Notes under the pieces: model-generated
The model's database searches: none
The model's input: only the letters and a program-made list of their open reading frames with translations
What the model was told of the DNA's origin: nothing
Assembly: GCA_945876095.1 (NCBI GenBank)
Contig: CAMCMP010000017.1
Span: 1 to 64,000, forward strand
Reading direction: 5' to 3'
Source: Chitinophaga pinensis
Lineage (GTDB): Bacteria; Bacteroidota; Bacteroidia; Chitinophagales; Chitinophagaceae
DNA length: 64,000 nt
In this document: positions 41,239 through 51,800 of the stretch, piece by piece
Position numbering within the stretch: position 1 is the stretch's first letter
How the letters are laid out: each line of letters opens with the position of its first letter
Made by a program: the position numbers and the translations under genes

Positions 41239-41780
41239 GAATTTATAATAAATAAGATATTATTAATTTTACTTTAGCCAATCCTAAACCCAATCATTTA
41301 AGCATTATTAAATGACTAGTTAATACAGCAATTGATCGTTTTACATATTAGCAGTAGGCTTCTAACACAATAAATAAACTTTTATTGCCCTAAAAAATAC
41401 CCACCAGAATAACTAATGCTTATTTCCCTTCTCATTAAATATTGACAATTAATTTACAGGTAATAAAACATAATATTCCCTACCAAAAAGTACACTTTTC
41501 AATAGATGTTATTAAATTGTGCGTAAATATATCTAATCTTTGCTATTCAAAAATCAAACCCCTTATAAAAATATCCCATTTCTTAGCTTTTTATTTTGAT
41601 GTTTTTTATTGACAATGAGCAGATTATCAAATTTTCGCAGGACCAACTAAACATAAAAAAGCCACCTCATTAGAAAAAATTCTATTGAGGTGGCCTATAT
41701 CTTTTGTCAAAATCCGAATCCCTTCATCCAATCGACTAGCCTAAATCTGCTTGAGTTATTACCCATCATTTACTGTACGT
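41239..41780. other. Gene-free region upstream of the giant gene
   Basis: About 540 bp without coding sequence. Contains the terminator of the DUF1080 gene (41654-41694) and must contain the giant gene promoter. I found no good TTTG/TAnnTTTG pair on the minus strand. Confidence 0.5.
41654..41694 (-). terminator. Terminator of the DUF1080 operon
   Basis: GCCACCTCA (41661-41669) pairs with TGAGGTGGC (41686-41694), and four further pairs lie inside one mismatch. On the minus strand it is followed by seven T. It lies 87 bp beyond the DUF1080 stop codon. Confidence 0.85.
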
Positions 41781-42554
41781 CTATAACTCCCTTAACCAGA
41801 TGTTCCGATAGCTAATGGGTTCGCTTTTATCGCCATGCGCCTGCAGTTTAATCGGCGATGGACCATGTTTTTTATACTCTGGATTGCCAACATAGGGTGT
41901 ATCTCCAATTAACACCAGATTATTCTGAACCAGCACTCCATTATGGAAAACAGTAACTCGAGCAGAGGATTCTACGCTGCCATCCTCCTTAAACCTGGGT
42001 GCAATCCAAACTACTTCATAGCGCTGCCACTCGCCAGGAGGGAGACAAGCATTTACCATCGGTGGATTTTGCTTGTAAATACTTCCCGCTTGTCCATTTA
42101 CATAGGTGCTATTATTGTAATTATCCAACACCTGTAATTCATATCCCCCAGCACCCCAAGGTAATGCTGCCATAAAAATGCCGCTATTTCCTCTAGACTG
42201 TCCACTGCCAGTGATGTCAGCAGGAATTCGGTACTCTATGTGCAACTGAAAATCATTGAACTTTCGTTTAGTTTGAAAATCTCCTACCTTCTTGTTTACC
42301 AACATCGTACCATCTACCAATGTCCATTTTTCATTGGATGCAGAACGCTTAGTAGGCTCCCACTCATCCATATTTTTTCCTTCAAATAAAATTATGGCGT
42401 CTGAAGGGGCACCAAAATTTGCCGCCCCTGGGGTAATTACTTTGGGAACCGGAGTATAATATTCGGTTTGTTCAGGTGTGGCCTTTTGTTGACCATGAAC
42501 GGTCATTGAAATAAAGGCAGTAAAAATTAGACTGTAAAATATTTTTTGCTTCAT
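41781..42554 (-). CDS. DUF1080 / 3-keto-disaccharide hydrolase family protein
   Basis: 257 aa. Signal peptide (to about VHGQ), then one concanavalin-like beta-sandwich of the DUF1080 family. Conserved elements: ILFEGKNMDEWE near residue 55, WTLVDGTMLV, DFQLHIEYRIP near 102, SRGNSGIFM near 122, YELQVLDNYN near 137, GEWQRYEVVW near 172. Members cleave 3-keto-glycosides in periplasmic or outer-membrane sugar pathways. Gfo/Idh/MocA oxidoreductases that form 3-keto sugars are commonly encoded beside them, as here, with 6 bp between the genes. The sugar substrate is unknown. Confidence 0.9.
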   Translation of the reverse strand: MKQKIFYSLIFTAFISMTVHGQQKATPEQTEYYTPVPKVITPGAANFGAPSDAIILFEGKNMDEWEPTKRSASNEKWTLVDGTMLVNKKVGDFQTKRKFNDFQLHIEYRIPADITGSGQSRGNSGIFMAALPWGAGGYELQVLDNYNNSTYVNGQAGSIYKQNPPMVNACLPPGEWQRYEVVWIAPRFKEDGSVESSARVTVFHNGVLVQNNLVLIGDTPYVGNPEYKKHGPSPIKLQAHGDKSEPISYRNIWLREL

Positions 42555-42560
42555 TGTTGA

Positions 42561-43892
42561 TTAAATTTTTGGTAAGCTATAACCGTTGTGATATTGTTTT
42601 AATAAATAGGCTGCGTTCACTGCTTCGTCCGTAAAGCGCCCTTTCGTTTTATCCCAGGTCAATTTTTTTCCTGTGCGAAATGAAATATTACCCATTTGTG
42701 CTACCGTTGCCACATGAGCACCCGCTTGAATAGAACAATGCAAATCTTCCATTTTACGAGATTTGATTACACTAATAAAGTTTTGCATATGTTTATCTAA
42801 CCCATTGTCGGTTGGTTTATGAAATGGAGAGCTTGCCTTTGTTTTACTTTGTTTTTCCTCAATCACCTCCCATCCTCCGCGGTATAAAACCAAGGTTCCA
42901 TTATTTCCTATAAATGCAATGCCATGATCCTTTCCATAAGAACCATTGTCAATGCCCATAGCAGAATCCCATACTAGATTAAAACCATCAAACTCATATA
43001 AAGTAGTCAACGTATCAGGGGTTTCTTCGCTCAATTCAGGGTAAGCAAATTTTCCGCCCAATCCTACAATCGTTTTGGGAGTAGGTGCCTTCATACCAAT
43101 CAAAGCATAATCTAATAAATGAACCCCCCAGTCAGTCATTAAGCCGCCTGCATAATCCCAAAACCATCGAAAATTAAAATGAAACCTGCTGGCATTGAAG
43201 GATCTAGTTGGGGCTGGACCTAGCCACTGCTTATAATTGATACCTGCCGGCACAGCGCTATCTGGCACTACTGGAGCAGGACGCATCCAACCTTGGTAAC
43301 ACCAAACTTTTACGGTACGAATATTTCCTAATTGGCCGCTATGTACAAAATCGATGGCATCTTGAAAATGCTGCTGGCTTCTTTGCCACTGACCACACTG
43401 AACTGCTCTTTTGTACTTTTGCTGAGCGGCTACCATCGTATTACACTCAATAATTGAATTGCCTACCGGCTTTTCCACATATACATCCTTACCAGCTTGA
43501 CAGGCGTGAATCATTATTAATGCATGCCAATGATCTGGGGTACCAATAATTACTGCATCCACCTCCTTTAACTCAAGTAATTTTCTATAGTCTTCGAAAA
43601 TTTTAATCTTAGATACATCATATTTATCCGAAGGAAGCTCACTCAATCGCTTTTTAATTACATTGCTATCAACATCACAAACGGCCACTAAATTAACTCC
43701 TGGCACTTTTAGTGCAGCCTTTACATCAGCCCAGCCCATTCCATTAATACCTATTGCGCCAATATTCAACTGATCACTGGGTGCCACTCGATTTTTAAAA
43801 ATAGCAAATGCCTGGCTATCCAATGAGGATGCCAATAAACCGCCCCCTAAAATCAAAGAGGACTGATGGATGAATTTTTTTCTGGAACTCAT
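42561..43892 (-). CDS. Gfo/Idh/MocA family oxidoreductase, exported
   Basis: 443 aa from the ATG at 43892; the longer frame would need a TTG two codons upstream. The N-terminus (SSRKKFIHQSS...GGGLLASS) resembles a Tat signal with Arg-Lys in place of Arg-Arg. A Rossmann domain follows (IGAIGINGMG near residue 45, VCDVD), the family EKPVG motif near 142, and a C-terminal alpha/beta domain with GGLMTDWGVHLLDYAL near 250. It would be a NAD(P)-dependent sugar or cyclitol dehydrogenase, paired with the downstream DUF1080 hydrolase in a two-gene operon for 3-keto-glycoside processing. Confidence 0.9.
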   Translation of the reverse strand: MSSRKKFIHQSSLILGGGLLASSLDSQAFAIFKNRVAPSDQLNIGAIGINGMGWADVKAALKVPGVNLVAVCDVDSNVIKKRLSELPSDKYDVSKIKIFEDYRKLLELKEVDAVIIGTPDHWHALIMIHACQAGKDVYVEKPVGNSIIECNTMVAAQQKYKRAVQCGQWQRSQQHFQDAIDFVHSGQLGNIRTVKVWCYQGWMRPAPVVPDSAVPAGINYKQWLGPAPTRSFNASRFHFNFRWFWDYAGGLMTDWGVHLLDYALIGMKAPTPKTIVGLGGKFAYPELSEETPDTLTTLYEFDGFNLVWDSAMGIDNGSYGKDHGIAFIGNNGTLVLYRGGWEVIEEKQSKTKASSPFHKPTDNGLDKHMQNFISVIKSRKMEDLHCSIQAGAHVATVAQMGNISFRTGKKLTWDKTKGRFTDEAVNAAYLLKQYHNGYSLPKI

Positions 43893-44267
43893 ATGCAAAT
43901 CGTTTTAGATGGTTGAAATATCAATTTTATATAGATTGAAAGGTAAAACAATAATTTAAATAAACGAGTTCTTGAAAAAAATTAGTTAAAGCAAAGAGGT
44001 GCCTAAAAAATAATCTTATAACAAATAAAACAAGTTGGTGGGATTAACTGTTTTATATTGAATCAACAAAAAAAAATCTTTTTTTTTGGCAAAAAATTGT
44101 GTAAAATTCAACAAAATCAATACTTTCACATTAGCGCATTTTGGCTCTTTCAAATTAAACGAAATGCCAAAAAAAGAATCTTTTAATGTAATTACATTGG
44201 CGGAGTTGATATAAAAAATTGAATGGTGACTCGCCTTTAAAAAGAAAAGGATAAAAAAGTAATAAAA
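43893..44267. other. Divergent promoter region
   Basis: About 375 bp between the divergent oxidoreductase and the first beta-propeller gene. Very AT-rich, no gene. It holds the perfect 14-bp palindrome AATGTAATTACATT (44185-44198), which could be an operator. No clear promoter pair was found. Confidence 0.4.
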
Positions 44268-47200
44268 ATGAACTTACTTAAAAAATATAAAAATCCATTA
44301 GCCATCCTACTCGTATTTGCGAGTTTGTTTTTGGGTCTATACTTTACTAATCAATTTGCCCTGAAAAATGCACCGGCCGATAAATTGCAGGCAGGTATTC
44401 TAAAGGCAAAGTCAAACGAAGTTGCTCCTCAACGTAAAGAATCTTTAACAAAGGAGTCTAAGAATGCAAAATCTCCGAATCAACCATTCTTTTCTGCGCG
44501 CGCGAAATATGAAGCTTTTTTAAAGGCCCACCCTTTTAATAATAGGAAGCTAGAAGAAAAGGGGCTGGAAACAGAATCAGAAGAGGCGGAGGAAGAGACT
44601 GAAAGGAAACCCGATAGGCCAGACCTTGCTTACCAGCAGGATTTTCTTAGAACAATGAATCCTGTTTTAAAAAGGCCTACCCCTGAAGTACTTACTGAGC
44701 TTATTAAAAAAAATCACCCCATTTCAAGAAATTCTGGCATCAGGGCTAACCGAATGCCCGGTGACAATACCAGTTCTGCCACCAATTGGACAGAGCGCGG
44801 TCCTGACAATATAGGAGGAAGAACAAGAGCCATTACTTGGGACCCCAGTGATCCGAATAAAGTTTGGGCTGGAGGCGTTTCAGGAGGACTTTGGTATAAC
44901 AACAGTATTGCCGATCCTACTTCAGGCTGGGTAAAAGTAGATGACTTTTGGGGTACTCTTGCGGTCACTAATATTGTTTTTGATCCAAAAAATCCAAAGA
45001 TTGCCTATGTAAGCACAGGAGAGGGATATGGAGTAGGGGCCTCTATTGGCGGGGGGGTTTGGAAAACCACTAACGGAGGTACTAGTTGGAGTCAATTAAC
45101 CAGCACACAAAACATGAGCTATATTAATGACATTGCTGTAAGAACAGAATTAATTAATAATACTCCAACGGGAGTAATTTATGTAGCATCAGATGCAGGA
45201 TATTACGAAGGAACATGGTTTTATGTAAATGATCCTCGTTCAATGATTGGCTTATACCGTTCAGAAAACGGGGGAAGCACCTGGACTCAAGTACTTCCAA
45301 GGATTCCTAGCACTGGCCCACCTACGATAGCCTCTTCTATAAGTATCAGTGCTTCTAACCGAATTTGGCTAGGTACTAAATCCAGCCCCTATAGTGGTAC
45401 TGATAGAGGAGGTGGGCGTGTTATGTATTCGGATGATGGTATAACCTGGAATGTTTCAAACACGCTAACGGATGCTTCAAACGGAAGAGTTTCTGTAGCC
45501 TGTGCCCCTTCAGATTCGAATTATGTTTACAGCTTTATGGAAAATAGGAAAACAGACAATACCTATGGACAAGGAGGATCTATTATACTTCGTAAATCTA
45601 CCGACAATGGCGCTACTTGGGTAGATATTGCCCAGCCCGATGATGCAGACAACGAAATTCCCACTGACGATTTTGCTCGTGGACAGGCTTTTTACGATCA
45701 AGCAATAAAGGTGGACCCCACTGATCCTAAAACAATTATAGTAGGCGGAATCAATTTGTTTCGCTCTGCCAATGGAGGTGCCAGTTGGACTCAAATAAGT
45801 AAGTGGTCCAACAATGCGAGTATGAACACTCTCAAATGTTCCATCGTTCATGCAGATCAACATGTGATTAGCTTTAAACCCGGTTCTTCATCCACTGCTC
45901 TTTTTGGTACGGATGGAGGTATCTATTTTACTTCAAGTATTGCAACTGCTTCTACCACCGATGTAATTGCTTCTCGGAACAAAAATTTCAATGTAACTCA
46001 GTTTTATTCCGCGGCCATTTATCCCACTTCAGGAGTTAACAACCATTTAGCTGGAGCGCAGGACAATGGTACACAGCGCTATGGAGTAGAAGGGATGAAT
46101 TCCACGGTGGATGTGAGCGGTGGAGATGGCGGATTTTGCTTTATTGATCAGCTAGACCCTTCTTATCAAATCAATAGTTACGTCTATAACAATTTCTATC
46201 TTTCAACTAATAGCGGGGCGCCAAATTCATTTACCAATAAAATATTGACGGAAACTGCGGCTAGTGCCACTAGTGGTTTTATAAACCCTGCCTGTTACGA
46301 CAATAACCAACATGCCTTATATACCTATAAAAGTTCGGGTAGTCCAACAGGAGGAACGCTCAACTTGGTTAAAAATATAACCACCACACCTGTTGTGTCA
46401 ACTGTTAACATTACCAATTTATCTTCCGCTGTTTCTGCATTTAAAGTGTCGCCTTACACATTGGCTTCGACAACATTGTACATAGGCACCGTTTCAGGAA
46501 AGCTGATAAGGGTAAATGATGCAGGTGGCAGCCCAGTAGAGACCGATATTACTTCTAATTTGCCAGTGGGTGCTATCTCCTGCATTGAAGTTGGTAGAAA
46601 TGAAAGTGAATTACTGGTGACTTATTTTAACTACGGAATTAATAAAATATGGTACTCGGCCGATAGCGGCACTACATGGATAAATAAAATGGGTGACTTT
46701 AAGAATATGCCTGTCAGATGGGCATTGTTTAACCCCAATCACCCTACTACTGAAGTTTTGCTAGCCACTGAATTGGGTGTTTATGGAACTACTAATTTTG
46801 ATAATGCAGCTCCCAATTGGACTGCAAAAAATACCGGTTTTGCCAATGTTAGAACTGAGATGTTACAGTTGAGAAATGCTGACTACTTGGTAATAGCAGC
46901 AACGCATGGCAGGGGACTATTTTCTTCCCTTGGATTTTCGGAAGCAGCTGCTCCTACCATTGTTTCTTTTACTCCTTCCTTTGGTACTGCGGGTACCACG
47001 GTAACTATTACTGGCACTAATTTTACTGGAGCAACGGCTGTAAATTTCGGGGGCGCTGTAGCTACGTCTTTTACCATCAACAGTTCCACTTCCATCACGG
47101 CGGTGGTTGGTAAAGGTCAGAGTAGTGGTGGAATTATCAGTGTAACTACGCCTGGTGGGATTGCCACAAAGGGTGGTTTTTTAGTTATTCAGAACGCTAC

Positions 47201-48635
47201 GATTAGTTCCTTTAAACCTACCAATGCAGGAGCAGGAAGAACGGTTACTATTACCGGCAATAATTTTATAGGTGCTACGGGTGTAAGTTTTGGAGGCACC
47301 GCAGCAGCTTCTTTTACTATAGTTGATAACACTACCATTAAAGCGGTGGTAGGTGAGGGAACTTCTGGAAGTATAGCGGTTACCAATGCAGTTGGCACCG
47401 CGACTAAAGCGGATTTCATTTTTATTCCTAAACCTATCATTACGGCTAATAAATCTACTGCTATCTGCACGGGAGATAGCGTAATCTTTACCAGTAGTTC
47501 TACAACTGGCAATCAATGGCTGTACAATGGAGATTTAATAGCTGGTGCAAATAAAAGTACTTTCGTTACCGCCACCGAAGGCAGCTATTCGTTGATTGTT
47601 TCGGTAGGTGATGGCACCAGTGCAGAAAGTGCCCCATCGGTAGTAACCATTTCAAAAATTAAAGCGCCCGCACTATCTTCTGCTGCAGGATCAACTGCTC
47701 AGACAATATGTATCAAAGCCCCTATTACAAATATAACCTATACTACTACAGAAGTTACAGGTGCTAGTTTTAGCGGATTGCCTGCTGGCGTTACAGGTGC
47801 TTGGGCTTCCAATGTTGCTACCATCAGTGGTACACCCAATGCAGTTGGAACATTCAATTATTCAATCAGTTTTACAGGTGGATGTGCTACCAGCTCCACC
47901 GGCAGTATTGTGGTAACTGATAAACCTACCGCTCCCATCATTACATCTATAGGCACAAGCTTTTGTGTGGGTGCTAGTTTGCTACTAACTAGCAATACTA
48001 CAACTGGTAATAATTGGTATAAGGATGGAAGTGCTATTTCAGGAGCCAATAGCGTCACTTTTTCAGCAAATGCTGCAGGCATATATACTGATACGATTGT
48101 ACTATCTGGAGGGTGTAAGGCTGGTTCATTGCCCACCACATTAACCACTATTGCTGCGCCTACAAAACCTACTATAAGCTGGAATGGAACTGAGTTTTCA
48201 ACTGCTACTGCAACTAGTTTTCAATGGTTTTTAAACAATATATCCATCACGGCTGCCACCGCTGCTACTTATAAACCTATTGCCATTGGATTATACAAAG
48301 TAGCTGTTTCAAATGCCACTGGATGTAAAACTGAGAGTGATAACTTTAATCTAGTTGTAACTGCTATCAGCAACACAGCTTCTGCCACTATCAATAATTT
48401 GGCCAGTGTATTTCCTAATCCAGCGTCTCCAGTTTTGCTTGTCAAATTTAAAGAGACGCCTAATTCAACATTGGAAATAAGATTGGTTGCTAATGACGGA
48501 CGTACTATTAAATTGGTGAGAACAAAAGATAAATTGACTTCCATACCAATTGAAAATGTGCCCGCAGGTAATTATTTTATTAGAATTACGGGAAATAATT
48601 TTAATCAAACGGAAGGGATAATTATTAGCAAATAA
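44268..48635 (+). CDS. T9SS type A beta-propeller (VPS10/BNR-like) surface protein, 1455 aa
   Basis: An N-terminal hydrophobic signal/anchor (residues 11-28) is followed by an acidic stretch (about 100-118). A sortilin/BNR-type beta propeller follows (about 170-885; WAGGVSGGLW, STGEGYG, GGTSW, ADQH, QDNGTQR, HGRGLFSS), then two IPT/TIG domains (about 892-1055), an Ig-like domain, one He_PIG-like module (about 1141-1215), a further Ig-like domain and the type A sorting signal (about 1374-1455: VFPNPASP...VPAGNYFIRI). Secreted through T9SS. The ligand is unknown. It is a close paralogue of the next gene but lacks the SprB-like array. A palindrome lies 70 bp upstream. Confidence 0.85.
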   Translation: MNLLKKYKNPLAILLVFASLFLGLYFTNQFALKNAPADKLQAGILKAKSNEVAPQRKESLTKESKNAKSPNQPFFSARAKYEAFLKAHPFNNRKLEEKGLETESEEAEEETERKPDRPDLAYQQDFLRTMNPVLKRPTPEVLTELIKKNHPISRNSGIRANRMPGDNTSSATNWTERGPDNIGGRTRAITWDPSDPNKVWAGGVSGGLWYNNSIADPTSGWVKVDDFWGTLAVTNIVFDPKNPKIAYVSTGEGYGVGASIGGGVWKTTNGGTSWSQLTSTQNMSYINDIAVRTELINNTPTGVIYVASDAGYYEGTWFYVNDPRSMIGLYRSENGGSTWTQVLPRIPSTGPPTIASSISISASNRIWLGTKSSPYSGTDRGGGRVMYSDDGITWNVSNTLTDASNGRVSVACAPSDSNYVYSFMENRKTDNTYGQGGSIILRKSTDNGATWVDIAQPDDADNEIPTDDFARGQAFYDQAIKVDPTDPKTIIVGGINLFRSANGGASWTQISKWSNNASMNTLKCSIVHADQHVISFKPGSSSTALFGTDGGIYFTSSIATASTTDVIASRNKNFNVTQFYSAAIYPTSGVNNHLAGAQDNGTQRYGVEGMNSTVDVSGGDGGFCFIDQLDPSYQINSYVYNNFYLSTNSGAPNSFTNKILTETAASATSGFINPACYDNNQHALYTYKSSGSPTGGTLNLVKNITTTPVVSTVNITNLSSAVSAFKVSPYTLASTTLYIGTVSGKLIRVNDAGGSPVETDITSNLPVGAISCIEVGRNESELLVTYFNYGINKIWYSADSGTTWINKMGDFKNMPVRWALFNPNHPTTEVLLATELGVYGTTNFDNAAPNWTAKNTGFANVRTEMLQLRNADYLVIAATHGRGLFSSLGFSEAAAPTIVSFTPSFGTAGTTVTITGTNFTGATAVNFGGAVATSFTINSSTSITAVVGKGQSSGGIISVTTPGGIATKGGFLVIQNATISSFKPTNAGAGRTVTITGNNFIGATGVSFGGTAAASFTIVDNTTIKAVVGEGTSGSIAVTNAVGTATKADFIFIPKPIITANKSTAICTGDSVIFTSSSTTGNQWLYNGDLIAGANKSTFVTATEGSYSLIVSVGDGTSAESAPSVVTISKIKAPALSSAAGSTAQTICIKAPITNITYTTTEVTGASFSGLPAGVTGAWASNVATISGTPNAVGTFNYSISFTGGCATSSTGSIVVTDKPTAPIITSIGTSFCVGASLLLTSNTTTGNNWYKDGSAISGANSVTFSANAAGIYTDTIVLSGGCKAGSLPTTLTTIAAPTKPTISWNGTEFSTATATSFQWFLNNISITAATAATYKPIAIGLYKVAVSNATGCKTESDNFNLVVTAISNTASATINNLASVFPNPASPVLLVKFKETPNSTLEIRLVANDGRTIKLVRTKDKLTSIPIENVPAGNYFIRITGNNFNQTEGIIISK

Positions 48636-48838
48636 TCAATCTACTGACAATCTAAATTGAAGCCTGTGTGATTCTATTTACTCAATTTGAATTAGCTTTG
48701 ACATGATTTGATTGTCAATAGTAAGATTGAACTATTAAATTACATATCTGATTCTCTATTTTTATTATACTCGACTTTATAAAATGGCTATAAAATGCCA
48801 GCTAAAGAAAATACCAATATCCTAAATTCAACGGATGA

Positions 48839-51800
48839 ATGGAAAAATTAAAAAAACAAATAGCTGGCTTACTGATTATTGTTTTATTACTCCTACTAGG
48901 TATATATTTATACAAAAAAACCTTTTCTGATTTTTCTTCTTCTCAACATCAGGCTAACTGGATAAAAAAATCGCCTCATAACATTGCTGCTGTCATTCCA
49001 AATGCAGCGCTTACAGCAAACACCCATTCTGCTGTAAAGAAATTTAAAAAACAACGGGTCCTTTCTGAGAGAGAGAAATATGAGGAAATTTTACGTGAAC
49101 ACCTATTTAACAATAGGGTACGGAAGATAGACTCCACTGAGTTAGAAGACGATGACATTGAGGCAAGAGAAGAAAGAGAGGAAGAAGAAGAAAACGATCC
49201 CGACCGGCCAGACCTAGCTTATGAGCAGGATTTTTTAAGAACAATGGATCCTGCCTTACTCAGGCCAACTCCTGAAGTACTGACTGATGAAATAAAAAAC
49301 AACCACATAGCATCGGTTGGTAGTACCAACGTTGTAAGACCTCGAATGCCAGGCGATAACACCAGCGTTGAAACCAATTGGAAAGAACTCGGTCCGAATA
49401 ATGTAGGAGGAAGAACAAGGGCACTTGCTTGGGATCCGACTGTCACTAATAAAGTTTGGGCAGGTGGGGTAACTGGTGGGCTTTGGTATAATAATGATAT
49501 CACTAGCAGTAGTTCTAGCTGGGTAAAAGTGAATGACCTTTGGGCAAATTTATCTATCACTAAAATTGCATTTGATCCTGCCAATGCTCAAAACATTTAT
49601 GTTTCAACGGGGGAAGGATATCAAGTCAATAGTTCACAAGGTGCAGGAATTTGGAAGTCATCAAATGGAGGAACAAGTTGGACTCAATTGAGTTCAACAA
49701 CAGGCATGACCTATATCAATGATTTGGTTGTCAGAAATGAATCAAATACAGGTATAGTTTATGCAGCTGTGGATGGAAATTATTATAATGGCTGGTCCAT
49801 TTATGGCTGGTCCATTTATGAAAACACTGGATTATATAGATCTACAGATGGTGGGACTAGCTGGTCTCAGGTAATGACAACAAATGCATCCACAGGCGCA
49901 CCCTTTACTCCATCTTCCATTTCAATTGCTGCCGATAACAGAATTTGGATTGGAACAAAAGCAACTCCCTATAGTGGAGATGATCAAGGCGGGGGAAAGA
50001 TATTATATTCTGATAATGGCACCAGTTGGACACTTTCAAAATCTGTTGCAGTTACCAATGGCAGCGGGAGAGTTTCCGTTGCGACTGCTCCTTCCAATGC
50101 AAATTACATCTATGCATTTATAGAAAAAAACACCGATGGAGGAACTTCGACTCTATCTTTAATAAAATCAACCGATAAAGGGGTTAATTGGTCTGCAATG
50201 GCTTTGCCAGATGATGCAGATAACGGAATTTCAGCTTCAGATTTTACAAGGGGGCAGGCTTGGTATGACCAAGCAATTGCAGTAGATCCAAACAATGAAC
50301 TAAACCTACTAATCGGAGGCATTGATCTATTCAGATCTACCAATGCTGGAGCTAGTTGGACACAAATTAGCAAATGGTCAAATAATGCCAACCTAAATAC
50401 CCTCAGCTGTTCAAAAGTTCATGCAGACCAACATGCAATTTCTTTTAAACCAGGCCTCTCCTCAACCCAAGTCATTTTTGGAAACGATGGAGGCGTTTTT
50501 TACTCCTCTGACTTAACGAATGCTGCTACAACCGATGTAATTGCTGCTAGAAATAAAGAATACAATGTAACCCAATTCTACACGGCCGCCATCCACCCTA
50601 CTGAAGGTAATAACACCCACATTGCAGGCGCTCAGGATAATGGAACACAAAGATTCAGCACAGATGGTATGAATGCAACTGTAGATAAGATTGGTGGTGA
50701 TGGGGCTTTTTGTTTTATCGATCAAGACAATCCCACTTATCAAATCGCCAGTTATGTAAACAATAATTTTTACTACTCCACCAATAGCGGAAGCTCATTT
50801 TCAACTTTGCTGGATGACGACAATACTGGCAGTTTTATTAACCCCGCCACCTATGATAATAACCAGCATGCGCTCTATACTTACAGATCAAGTGCTAATG
50901 GTGGTGGAACTATTTATATGGTTAAAAATATAAATTCCACCCCCGCTACCTCTACCATTAATGTTGCCAACCTAACTTCTAATGCCACTGCGTTCAAGGT
51001 TTCTCCCTATACCACTATTTCTACCACTTTGTTTATCGGTACCAGCTCTGGAAAACTCATTAAACTCACCAACGCAAATAATACACCCGTTGAAACTAAT
51101 ATTACAGGTTCACTGCCCACAGGATCCATTTCTTGTATTGAAATAGGTAGGGACGAAAATGAATTATTGGTGACATTTTTTAACTACGGATTGCCCAGTA
51201 AAATTTATTACAGTTCTAATGGTGGTAGTACTTGGACAAGTAAGATGGGCAATTTCCCCAATATACCCGTTAGATGGGCACTTTTTAATCCCAATAACCC
51301 TACCGCCGAAGTAATATTAGCCACCGAATTAGGAATTTATGGCACAACCACTTTCATTAATGCTAGCCCATCATGGTCGGCAAAGAATACTGGTTTTGCC
51401 AATGTAAGAACAGATATGCTTCAGATGAGAACCTCCGACTACAAGGTTATAGCCGCTACTTTTGGAAGAGGCCTTTTCTCCTCCATGGGATTTTCTGAAG
51501 CCGCTGCTCCTACTATCACTACTTTTACCCCCACTACCTCGGCTACTGGAACAACCGTCACCATAACCGGTACCAACCTATTAGGTGCTACTGCTGTAAG
51601 TTTTGGTGGTACTGCAGCTAGTTCTTTTACAGTAAATAATAGTACGACTATTTCAGCAGTAGTCAATGCTGGAAACTGTGGAAGTGTCAATGTGACTACC
51701 AAAGGAGGAATCGCTACCAAAACAGGTTTCACTTACACTTTACCAACACCCACCGCATCCGTTACCCTTCAACCGACTTGCAGTGTTGCAACAGGAACCA

